Shown here: piece after piece, positions 1-5,265 of the stretch
How positions within the stretch are numbered: position 1 is the stretch's first letter
Layout of the letters: the number at the start of each line of letters is the position of its first letter
Origin: UBA1737 sp964474685
GTDB taxonomy: Bacteria; Bacillota_I; Bacilli_A; ML615J-28; CAG-313
Assembly (NCBI GenBank): GCA_964474685.1
Contig: CAYYTE010000063.1
Span: 1-5,265, forward strand
DNA: 5,265 nucleotides
Reading direction: 5' to 3'
Made by a program: the position numbers and the translations under genes
Notes under the pieces: model-generated
Database searches by the model: none
Seen by the model: only the letters and a program-made list of their open reading frames with translations
What the model was told of the DNA's origin: nothing

Positions 1-705
1 AGCAATATGCATTTTTATATAAAAAAAGATATTTTCCCATATATTAGAGAAAATACCTGTGATTTATTCATGATTTATCAAAATTTTTATTTTCTTAGTA
101 CAACAACTGTAAAAGAAGGGTCGCTATATTATTTTTTAAAATTATACAAATCGACTATTTTATTGATTAATTGCTTTTTGTGGTGTATAATAATAATGCT
201 TTGGTAAAAATTACAAACTGTTTTATTCATCAAGGTAATTTTTCTAAGCAATTTATTACAATAGGCAATTGCCACTTCATATGATTTCTTCCTTTGTTTT
301 GTCTTTTTTTGGTTATATTCTGATTTATTTGAAACGATAATCTATAATAATTAGGTTTCTTGATTTCTATTTATTTATAAATGTTTAGTTGATCTTCTAT
401 GTGATTCTTAATTCGGTTGAAAAAGATTGCAGGAATTGTGAATGAATCAGAATTGAGCCTTTTTGTTTCAAAAGACTAGCAGTTATTGTTCTCTACCAGT
501 ATTGCGAAAGAGATAAACTAATTTCTAATGGAAGTGGAAAATCATTGTTTATGAGTGGTAATAGTGAACAAACGTTTTTTGCTTTGGTTAAGACCTTTGA
601 GGGTAGTATATAACTTATTTACCTAGAGATAGATATGAAACAATATAAAGCTTTTGATAAAAAGTTACAAAATAGGATAGAACATGGATTTTCAAATTGG
701 ATGTT
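1..705. other. Gene-free left flank with broken reading frames
   Basis: I see no supportable gene in these 705 bases. The longest plus-strand frame (7-207, 66 codons) has no ribosome binding site, is rich in Phe, Tyr and Ile as random AT-rich DNA would be, and matches nothing I know. A minus-strand frame from 475 down to 230 runs 81 codons with one stop (371-373), and a plus frame at 446-610 is open for 55 codons. They overlap in part, so at most one could be an old coding strand. A perfect 9-base inverted repeat (206-214 with 235-243, 20-base loop) is present but nearly all A/T. A weak promoter-like pair, TTGGTT at 584 and TATATA at 607 with a 17-base spacer, could serve the downstream kinase gene. 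The stretch is probably decayed DNA. Confidence 0.5.
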
Positions 706-711
706 GAGGAG
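706..711 (+). promoter_or_regulatory. Ribosome binding site of the P-loop kinase gene
   Basis: GAGGAG ends 8 bases before the ATG at 720, a standard Shine-Dalgarno arrangement. An ATG at 715-717 is also near but runs into a stop after two codons (ATG CGA TGA), so the start at 720 is the usable one. Confidence 0.8.
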
Positions 712-719
712 ATAATGCG

Positions 720-1214
720 ATGAAAAATCTTTATTTAATTGGCGGAACAATGGGAGTGGGCAAAACTACTGTATGTCAAAGACTTAAAAGTGTTCTGCCA
801 AATAGCGTATTTCTTGATGGCGATTGGTGTTGGGATGCAAGTCCTTTCCAAGTAACAAAAGAAACGAAGAAAATGGTTTTAGATAATATTTGTTTTTTAT
901 TGAATAATTTTCTTCATTGTTCAGTTTATGATAATGTTATTTTTTGCTGGGTTATGCACGAACAATCAATCATTAATTCTATTTTAGAAAAACTTGACAT
1001 ATCAAAATGTAGGGTTATTAAGGTTTCACTGATTGCGGATGAAATTAATCTGCGTAAGAGACTTACATTCGATATAGCGAATGGAATTCGTACTGCGGAT
1101 GTTGTTGATAGAAGTATTGCAAAGATTTCTATGTATCAAGCTCTTGATACGATTAAAATCGATACAAGCGATAAAACTGTTCAAAAAATTGTCGATGAAA
1201 TTGTGAAACTTTGA
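720..1214 (+). CDS. P-loop nucleotide kinase / AAA family ATPase
   Basis: This 164-residue soluble protein is a small P-loop NTPase of the kinase-like type (AAA_33, adenylate/shikimate kinase-like fold). Visible features are a Walker A motif, GTMGVGKT, at residues 9-16 straight after the first beta strand; a DGDWCWD segment at 33-39, where related kinases bind the substrate; and a basic, LID-like region around residues 112-131 (RKR, then GIRTADVVDR). The end, near residues 143-150 (DTIKIDTS), is the usual last strand of such kinases. Length fits a complete single-domain protein. The start is set by GAGGAG 8 bases upstream. The family is predicted to transfer phosphate from ATP to a small molecule or nucleotide, but the substrate cannot be read from sequence. 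No neighbour is close enough to be in the same operon. The fold is secure; the substrate is unknown. Confidence 0.92.
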   Translation: MKNLYLIGGTMGVGKTTVCQRLKSVLPNSVFLDGDWCWDASPFQVTKETKKMVLDNICFLLNNFLHCSVYDNVIFCWVMHEQSIINSILEKLDISKCRVIKVSLIADEINLRKRLTFDIANGIRTADVVDRSIAKISMYQALDTIKIDTSDKTVQKIVDEIVKL

Positions 1215-1619
1215 TTCAAATAAAATTCGGGTTGATATTTTAATCAGCAAGAAGTTTTACTAGAACTTACATTCACTTCAAAAAGAATGCAGTTTGGCTT
1301 AATAAAGAGGGGTTGGGAATGGGCATTTTGCAAGGGTGAAATTCGTTTAAAAAAATCAAAAATCAATATAAATATCAAGAGTCAAAATAGACTGCAAAAC
1401 AACCTTTTGACACTGTATTGCAATGCGTATGATAACCCCTGTAGTTCTTACGTAAGGCTAAGTGCTTTAAGGAAAATCAAAAGAGATACTACTTGAGGAA
1501 ATGGTATTATCAAGAAGATTAATGGGGATGTGAATAAAATCTTTATTAAGATGTTTAAAAGTTTATGGCATAATGTTCAACTGAAATATATAAAAATGAA
1601 AGGATTTAAAGAATTTGTT
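1215..1619. other. Spacer with a locally G-richer patch
   Basis: This spacer separates the kinase and pRiA4b ORF-3 genes. From about 1287 to 1345 it is clearly richer in G than its surroundings (runs such as GAGGGG and TTGGGAATGGG), suggesting a different origin. A 69-codon frame (1287-1496) is open here but has no Shine-Dalgarno sequence and no recognisable motif, so I do not call it a gene. A 10-base perfect palindrome, CTTACGTAAG, lies at 1447-1456, just after a promoter-like pair at 1407-1433. Its position there could suit an operator, but this is inference. The last 90 bases could belong to the next gene if that gene starts at the GTG at 1530. Confidence 0.4.
1407..1433 (+). promoter_or_regulatory. 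Candidate promoter for the pRiA4b ORF-3 family gene
   Basis: A perfect TTGACA (1407-1412) is followed after 15 bases by TATGAT (1428-1433), five of six matches to the -10 consensus. The spacer is two bases shorter than ideal, which lowers confidence. Transcription would start near 1440, inside or next to the palindrome CTTACGTAAG (1447-1456), and would read into the gene at 1620. Confidence 0.3.
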
Positions 1620-2213
1620 ATGTTAGATGTATATAAATTTAAAGTAAGACTTTGTGAATTAGAAGATGTTATGTGGAGAGAAATAGAAATTACTTCCTCT
1701 TCCAGTGTGGCAAAACTTGGATACTCTGTAATGGCCGCATTTGAAGCTACAGAATGCCATTTGTTTAATATCCAATTTGGTAGCAACCGTTATGAAACTA
1801 TGTTTGAAGAAGATGATTTTGAGGATGAGCCTGCTATTGATCCAATAAGGACAAAACTTTCTAGCCTAAAACTTATTGTTGGTGATAAGCTAAGTATGGA
1901 ATATGATTATGGTGCAGGTTGGGAATTTGAGATAGAATTATTATCCATTGTTGAAATGAAACCAGGAGCTGGAAAACGTTATCCCCATGTTACAAACGGA
2001 GAAGGCAAAGGGATTATTGAAGATACTTCACCTTATGATCTTGCTGAAATAATTAAGAAAACAGACAAAGATGGTTCCTTACCTCTAGTATTTGATGAGT
2101 TTTTAGATAAAGAAGTACCCTGGGATTATAGAAAATTTGACTTGGAATTATGCAATATTTTTTTAAAACATAATGTTATGAAATTTCAAGAAACCTATGA
2201 GGAGTTTATATAA
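1620..2213 (+). CDS. Plasmid pRiA4b ORF-3 family protein
   Basis: The product (197 residues from this start) belongs to the pRiA4b ORF-3-like family, common in plasmids and mobile DNA and without an established biochemical role. Family marks are the N-terminal YKFKVRL strand followed by MWREIEI (residues 18-24); an AAF...CHLFNI segment (39-51), where relatives have AAFGW and HLYEF; the YDYGAGWEFEIEL core (95-107; the usual motif is DxGDxW, here Ala replaces the Asp); and YPHVTNGEGKGIIED (121-135). The protein is acidic and has no membrane segment. The start is uncertain. The frame is open upstream to a GTG at 1530 (227 residues), with an ATG at 1596, but the extra 30 residues do not look like the family. 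No site has ideal spacing: AAAGGA ends 15 bases before 1620, and GGGG ends 2 bases before the GTG. Family call firm, start weak. Confidence 0.87.
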   Translation: MLDVYKFKVRLCELEDVMWREIEITSSSSVAKLGYSVMAAFEATECHLFNIQFGSNRYETMFEEDDFEDEPAIDPIRTKLSSLKLIVGDKLSMEYDYGAGWEFEIELLSIVEMKPGAGKRYPHVTNGEGKGIIEDTSPYDLAEIIKKTDKDGSLPLVFDEFLDKEVPWDYRKFDLELCNIFLKHNVMKFQETYEEFI

Positions 2214-2246
2214 AAAAATTAAAGTATTTAAAAGGGGGATTTACTA

Positions 2247-2420
2247 TTGGACTATCACGGTCAAGTGATAATCTATAAGACTAAAGATGATACAATTCCC
2301 GACTTAGAGGTTATAAAAAAGGCTTAAGCGGAGTATAAGAAATACATTGCCAAAACTTTGAGCAGTTTGGAATAGGACTGCTTGACTAGTATAAAAATAC
2401 TTAATAAAATAAGAAAGTAG
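2247..2420 (+). pseudogene. Short decayed reading frame with two in-frame stops
   Basis: A strong ribosome binding site (AGGGGG, ending at 2238) lies 8 bases before a TTG at 2247. The frame then reads LDYHGQVIIYKTKDD and on for 26 codons to TAA (2325-2327), continues as AEYKKYIAKTLSSLE to TAG (2373-2375), then DCLTSIKILNKIRK to TAG (2418-2420). The stretches between the stops look like real protein (charged, helix-like), as if two single-base changes had broken one gene. The opening VIIYKTKD resembles the N-terminus of RhuM-family virulence proteins (IIIYxTxDG), which are about 330 residues, so a large internal deletion would also be needed; that identity is a weak guess. Alternatively, the first 26 codons alone could be a tiny peptide gene. 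No function should be assumed. Confidence 0.35.
2382..2410 (+). promoter_or_regulatory. Likely promoter of the alpha/beta hydrolase gene
   Basis: TTGACT (2382-2387) and TAAAAT (2405-2410) each match five of six consensus bases and are separated by the ideal 17 bases. Transcription would start near 2417, giving a leader of about 37 bases that contains the GGAGG ribosome binding site. The promoter lies in the 3' part of the decayed frame at 2247-2420. Confidence 0.5.
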
Positions 2421-2437
2421 TAACTATATATTTATTT

Positions 2438-2442
2438 GGAGG
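2438..2442 (+). promoter_or_regulatory. Ribosome binding site that fixes a TTG start
   Basis: GGAGG sits 11 bases before TTG at 2454. The longest open frame begins at a TTG at 2436, but that choice would put this binding site inside the coding sequence, so the start at 2454 is preferred. Confidence 0.7.
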
Positions 2443-2453
2443 TTGTATATAAA

Positions 2454-3200
2454 TTGAAAATAATTGAATATGGCAAACAAAATTCCGATGTTATTATGCT
2501 TTTGCACGGTGGTGGCTTATCCTGGTGGAATTATCGTGATGAAGCAAATCTACTGAAGGAAAAATACCATGTAGTGTTACCTATCTTGGATGGTCATTCA
2601 GAAAGCGATTCTCCTTTCACATCAATAGAGAATAACGCAAAAGAACTTATAGATTATATTGACCAGTGTTTTTCGGGGAAAGTATTAGTTCTTGGAGGTT
2701 TATCTCTCGGTGGGCAAATTCTCGTTGAAATGCTTTCTCAAAGAAGTGATATTTGCAAATATGCGTTAATTGAGAGCGCCCTAGTAATACCAATGCCTAT
2801 AACAGCTTATTTGATTGCTCCAGCATTTACTATAAGCTATGGGCTAATTAAGAAAAACTGGTTTTCTAAAGCACAGTTTAAATCTCTAAAAATTCAAAAC
2901 AAATTGTATGATGATTATTATCGTGATACCTGTAAAATAAAAAAGAAGGATATGATTTCTTTTTTGAAGTCGAATGCTTCTTATAAGGCAAAACCTTCGC
3001 TTGCTAAAACAACAGCAAATGTACTTATTCTTGTGGGGAGCAAGGAGAAGAAAATAATGCTTCGTTCCGCAAACATTCTACAAAATTTGATTCCTAACAG
3101 CAAATTAAAGAAACTGACGAAATATTATCATGGAGAATTAAGTTTGAATCATCCTCAAGAGTATGTGGATACAGTTGCTTCTTTATTATTGAATAAGTAG
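2454..3200 (+). CDS. Alpha/beta fold hydrolase
   Basis: This 248-residue enzyme has the alpha/beta hydrolase fold and probably hydrolyses an ester, lactone or similar bond in the cytoplasm; no signal peptide is visible. An oxyanion-loop HGGG is at residues 18-21, a turn LDGHSESD at 45-52, the nucleophile elbow GLSLGG at 82-87 with Ser84 as nucleophile, a likely acid Glu198 after strand VLILVGSKE, and His226 in HGELSLNHP. All three parts of the triad are present, so it should be active. A helical, Lys-rich lid region lies between about 110 and 185. The start is a TTG chosen from the GGAGG at 2438-2442. Two stop codons stand in tandem at the end (TAG, then TAA). It appears to be transcribed alone from 2382-2410. 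The substrate cannot be inferred. Confidence 0.9.
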   Translation: MKIIEYGKQNSDVIMLLHGGGLSWWNYRDEANLLKEKYHVVLPILDGHSESDSPFTSIENNAKELIDYIDQCFSGKVLVLGGLSLGGQILVEMLSQRSDICKYALIESALVIPMPITAYLIAPAFTISYGLIKKNWFSKAQFKSLKIQNKLYDDYYRDTCKIKKKDMISFLKSNASYKAKPSLAKTTANVLILVGSKEKKIMLRSANILQNLIPNSKLKKLTKYYHGELSLNHPQEYVDTVASLLLNK

Positions 3201-3294
3201 TAATTGTTTTAAACTAAGGATTTGAATTGTTGTAAGAGTTACTAGTATAAGAAACTAACAACATTTTGAACCAATAAAAATATCTTTAACTATT

Positions 3295-3321
3295 TTGAAT
3301 CTGAATTACCAAATGTATAAT
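3295..3321 (+). promoter_or_regulatory. Candidate promoter of the acetyltransferase operon
   Basis: A perfect TATAAT (3316-3321) is preceded by TTGAAT (3295-3300), but the spacer is only 15 bases. A second candidate upstream, TTGAAT (3222-3227) and TATAAG (3246-3251), has an 18-base spacer. One of the two probably drives the gene at 3387. The 186-base gap after the hydrolase, with its own promoter-like elements, argues against read-through as the only source of transcript. Confidence 0.3.
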
Positions 3322-3386
3322 GATTTTAATTATCAAATGTTCATTACTCGTAATCTGATTGAATATAATATAAGGAGAAAGAAACT

Positions 3387-4133
3387 ATGGAATATATTCG
3401 AGTTACAAAAGAAAATATTGAAGAAGAGCATATTTGTTGTGCTATATCAAATAATAAGGATGTTCAAGTTTCTTCGAAAAAAGCATGGCTGTTGGATCGT
3501 TTTGATGATGGGTTGGTGTTTTTAAAAAGTGTAGAAAGAGGAAAGTGCTTTATTGAGTACATTCCTTGTGAAAATGCATGGAATCCAATTATTGCAAAGG
3601 ATTATGTGTATATTGATTGTTTGTGGGTTTCGGGTTCTTTTAAAGGCAATGGATATTCAACGGATTTACTGAATGCTTGTATTGAAGATAGTAAAGATAA
3701 AGGAAAAATAGGTCTTTGTATTTTATCATCAGATAAGAAGAAACCATTTCTTTCCGAACCGAAGTTTTTAAAGCATGTTGGCTTTCAAGTTTGTGATGAA
3801 TGTGATAATGGTATTCAATTATGGTATTTACCTTTTAAAAAAACATCTATAGTACCACAATTTAAAGATTGTGCAAGACATCCCCATATTGATGATTTGG
3901 GGTATGTGTTGTATTATACGAGCCAATGTCCGTTTAATGCAAAATATGTTCCTGAGATTGAAAAAGTTGCAAAAGAAAAAGATATTCTATTTAAATTGAT
4001 TCATTTAAACAGTAAAGAAGAAGCACAAAATGCTCCAACACCTATTACAACTTATGCATTATTTTATGATGGTAATTATGTAACCAATGAGCAAATGAAT
4101 GACAAGAAGTTTCTGAAGTTACTTGAAAAATAA
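3387..4133 (+). CDS. yoaP: GNAT N-acetyltransferase with C-terminal YoaP-like domain
   Basis: The 248-residue product joins two domains. The first (about 1-150) is a GNAT acetyltransferase, which moves an acetyl group from acetyl-CoA to an amine: strand YIDCLWVSGSF (75-85) runs into the CoA-binding turn KGNGYSTDLL (86-95), and FLKHVGF (127-133) is the later GNAT motif. The second (about 155-248) is a YoaP-type thioredoxin-like domain: strand YVLYYTSQCPFN (173-184), then helix, then a proline-bearing strand APTPITTYALFYDG (216-229). The active-site-like CPFN keeps only the first cysteine of a CxxC, so a classic dithiol exchange is unlikely. Length and order match Bacillus YoaP-like proteins; the gene symbol is by similarity only. 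AAGGAG (3372-3377) lies 9 bases before ATG. The DUF1697 gene follows after 13 bases, so the two are probably co-transcribed. The acetyl acceptor is unknown. Confidence 0.9.
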   Translation: MEYIRVTKENIEEEHICCAISNNKDVQVSSKKAWLLDRFDDGLVFLKSVERGKCFIEYIPCENAWNPIIAKDYVYIDCLWVSGSFKGNGYSTDLLNACIEDSKDKGKIGLCILSSDKKKPFLSEPKFLKHVGFQVCDECDNGIQLWYLPFKKTSIVPQFKDCARHPHIDDLGYVLYYTSQCPFNAKYVPEIEKVAKEKDILFKLIHLNSKEEAQNAPTPITTYALFYDGNYVTNEQMNDKKFLKLLEK

Positions 4134-4146
4134 AATTGGAGTGGAT

Positions 4147-4685
4147 ATGAAAAGATTTATTGCTTTATTAAGAGGAATAAATATCAGTGGTAAAAATAAA
4201 ATAACGATGATAGATTTAAAATCTGGTTTTGAAAAAACGGTTGTTTAAATGTTATTACTTATCTCAATAGTGGGAATGTTGTTTTTTCGTTTGATGAACA
4301 AAACGAAATTGTTCTTATAGAAAAAGTGAAAAAAATGATTCAAGAACAATTTGGATTTGATATTCCTGTTTTTATTATCCTACAAGATGAAATAAGAAAC
4401 ATTTTAGATAATGCGCCGAATTGGTGGGGGTTAAATACTAAAGAAATTTATGATAATTTAATATTTGTTTTTCCTCCCATTCAAACTATGGATATTGCAA
4501 AAAAGATTGGAGAACCTACGGGTGGGTTAGAACAAATTCAAATCTTTAATAATGTTATATATTGGTCTTTTGATAGAAAAAAATATTCGAAATCAAATTG
4601 GTGGAAGTCTACCGGAAGTAAAGGGATTGGAGAATACCTTACCATTCGGACTTTCAATACTATAAAGAAAATTTCTTCAATGTGA
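4147..4685 (+). pseudogene. DUF1697 family protein, frameshifted
   Basis: The gene starts at ATG 4147 with GGAG (4138-4141) 5 bases upstream. It reads 33 residues, opening with the DUF1697 signature MKRFIALLRGINISGKNK, and stops at TAA 4246-4248. The rest of the family sequence continues in another frame, from about 4233 to TGA 4683-4685. Adding one A to the run at 4232-4237 (GAAAAAACGG) joins the two into a 179-residue protein, the normal family length, with YLNSGNVVFS at 39-48, DNAPNWWG at 88-95, KEIYDNLIF and a C-terminal NWWKSTGS and LTIRTFNTIKKI. Nothing else is damaged, so the mutation is recent or is a sequencing error in a homopolymer. The biochemical role of DUF1697 is not established. 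It follows the yoaP-like gene by 13 bases and appears co-transcribed with it. Confidence 0.9.
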
Positions 4686-4744
4686 TGATATGTGAACAAG
4701 CAAGTATTAAAAAGATTATTTCTTAGAATACATAAATTTATTTA

Positions 4745-4768
4745 AGATAGTAATTAGAATTATTATCT
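4745..4768 (+). other. Hairpin downstream of the DUF1697 gene
   Basis: The arms 4745-4753 and 4760-4768 pair over 9 bases around a 6-base loop. One pair is G-U in plus-strand RNA, but the minus-strand RNA would have a C-A mismatch, which favours a plus-strand transcript. It lies 60 bases after the DUF1697 stop and could mark the 3' end of the operon transcript, but no U run follows and the stem is nearly all A/U, so it is not a convincing terminator. Confidence 0.25.
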
Positions 4769-4984
4769 ATCCATTCTTTAGGATTAATTTCTATTAGGTA
4801 AATTGTCAATAAAATGAAAATGCATTGTTAATAAAACAACTTGTATTGAAATTGTTGATTTTCTAAGTCTTGTGACAATCTAAGGGACTTTAACAAAATA
4901 TATTAAGGTTGAAGTTAATGTTTGTTTAAAACAAAAACCACAGTGATATTTATTCTATAATACTCCCTATATTTATCATTCTGC

Positions 4985-5023
4985 AAGTAAATATTGATAC
5001 ATTTTGTATCAGTATTTGCTTTT
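4985..5023 (+). terminator. Long hairpin with short U run, terminator-like
   Basis: The arms 4985-5001 and 5005-5021 pair over 17 bases around a TTT loop (GATACA-TTT-TGTATC at the tip). Fifteen pairs are Watson-Crick and two are U-G wobbles in plus-strand RNA; the same positions are A-C mismatches in minus-strand RNA. A TTTT run (5020-5023) overlaps the foot of the stem. The polarity points to a plus-strand transcript ending here. The stem is AU-rich and the U run is short, so it may be a weak terminator. It lies 300 bases after the last gene on this strand, which raises the question of which transcript it ends. Confidence 0.5.
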
Positions 5024-5035
5024 ACTGATAGTGTT

Positions 5036-5058
5036 AAGAATTTTGTTTAAATTCTTTT
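5036..5058 (+). other. Second short hairpin after the terminator-like stem
   Basis: AAGAATTT (5036-5043) and AAATTCTT (5049-5056) are perfect complements around a 5-base loop, followed by two more T residues. With the stem at 4985-5021 it would make a tandem pair of terminator-like hairpins. Only one G-C pair is present, so it could be chance in AT-rich DNA. Confidence 0.25.
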
Positions 5059-5092
5059 GACTATTAATATTTATATTTCTACTATTTTATAT

Positions 5093-5265
5093 TTATTTTG
5101 TCCAATAATCAATTGATACTGATCCGAACCCTTTATGAACTCTATTTAGAAATGTTGAGTTGTATTCTTAAAATATAACTACAAGAAACTTTTCAAGTGA
5201 TTCTTCATTCGGAAATTGTTCTTTTCTTTTCGTCTTTCGTTTTAACTGTTTGTTAAAAGATTCAA
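5093..5265 (-). pseudogene. Decayed C-terminal end of an IS256/Mutator-type transposase
   Basis: Reading the minus strand from the window edge, the frame beginning at 5263 gives ESFNKQLKRKTKRKEQFPNE, then ESLEKFLVVIF, a stop (TAA, 5170-5168), then EYNSTFLNRVHKGFGSVSID and a final stop (5095-5093). The order (S)FNKQLKRxTxxK, FPxEESLxKFL, YNxxFLNRVHKGF is what I expect of the last segment of IS256/Mutator-family transposases (Transposase_mut), which act on DNA through a DDE active site lying further upstream, outside the window. The internal TAA replaces what would probably be a Glu codon (GAA), so at least this copy is inactive. Because the rest of the gene lies beyond the edge, I cannot tell whether the element is otherwise full length. 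It points to past insertion next to this cargo region. The exact IS family is less sure than the transposase call. Confidence 0.72.

Larger units (their letters stand above)
4686..5092. other. Gene-free spacer with hairpins
   Basis: No reading frame of credible length or coding character is present on either strand. The stretch is very AT-rich. It holds three hairpin candidates (4745-4768, 4985-5021, 5036-5056), listed separately. A perfect TATAAT lies at 4956-4961 but has no matching -35 element, so I do not call a promoter. The minus-strand part next to 5093 would be the region just past the end of the transposase remnant, where a terminal inverted repeat might survive; I could not recognise one. 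Confidence 0.5.

Noticed and set aside
7..207. 66-codon plus-strand frame at the left edge
   Set aside because: No ribosome binding site, no recognisable motif, and a residue mix typical of random AT-rich sequence.
446..613. Plus-strand frame containing NGSGKS, which resembles a Walker A motif
   Set aside because: The motif lacks the leading G/A residue and spacing of GxxxxGK[ST], the frame has no convincing start, and nothing else of a P-loop protein follows.
635..715. 26-codon frame (MKQYKAFDKK...) ending just before the kinase start
   Set aside because: No clear Shine-Dalgarno sequence and too short to judge; a coupled leader peptide is possible but unsupported.
1026..1250. 74-codon minus-strand frame overlapping the kinase gene
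   Set aside because: It lies antisense to a well-supported gene and has no family resemblance.
1577..1786. 69-codon minus-strand frame overlapping the pRiA4b ORF-3 gene
   Set aside because: Shadow of the coding frame on the other strand.
3295..3525. 76-codon plus-strand frame overlapping the start of the acetyltransferase gene
   Set aside because: It starts without a ribosome binding site and overlaps the better-supported gene in another frame.
4232..4238. AAAAAAC as a programmed -1 frameshift site in the DUF1697 gene
   Set aside because: The incoming frame reads GAA AAA ACG, out of phase with the classic heptamer, so the A-site codon would not re-pair after the slip; DUF1697 proteins are not known to use frameshifting.
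4921..4940. Near-palindrome TTGTTT-A-AAACAA as an operator
   Set aside because: A 13-base A/T-rich palindrome with no gene or promoter beside it is expected by chance in this sequence.

Overview
The window is a stretch of AT-rich accessory DNA, most likely from a low-G+C Firmicute (Clostridia or Lachnospiraceae-like). The reasons are the strong A/T bias in codons and spacers, purine-rich GGAGG-type ribosome binding sites, a TTG start, and protein types common in that group (YoaP-type acetyltransferase, DUF1697, pRiA4b ORF-3 family). No taxonomic marker is present, so this is inference.

Layout, left to right. Bases 1-705 hold no gene I can support, only broken reading frames. At 720-1214 lies a small P-loop kinase/ATPase. 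A 400-base spacer with a locally G-richer patch and a possible promoter follows. At 1620-2213 (start uncertain) is a pRiA4b ORF-3 family protein. Bases 2247-2420 carry a short decayed reading frame with two in-frame stops; its 3' end contains a good promoter for the next gene. At 2454-3200 is an alpha/beta hydrolase that starts at TTG. At 3387-4133 is a two-domain GNAT acetyltransferase with a C-terminal thioredoxin-like YoaP domain. Thirteen bases later, in the same apparent operon, is a DUF1697 gene (4147-4685) broken by a one-base deletion in an A run. Bases 4686-5092 are gene-free but hold three RNA hairpin candidates, one resembling a terminator. At the right edge, on the minus strand, is the decayed C-terminal end of a transposase that looks like the IS256/Mutator family.

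All intact genes point the same way. Except for the yoaP-like/DUF1697 pair, each has its own leader and a spacer of at least about 180 bases, so this looks like a row of independent single-gene cargo units rather than one pathway. The decayed transposase, the stop-ridden relic and the frameshifted gene fit a region that gains and loses genes. I see no CRISPR array, tRNA, rRNA, or obvious defence or biosynthetic system. The most informative observations are the DUF1697 frameshift, the transposase remnant, and the start-site corrections.
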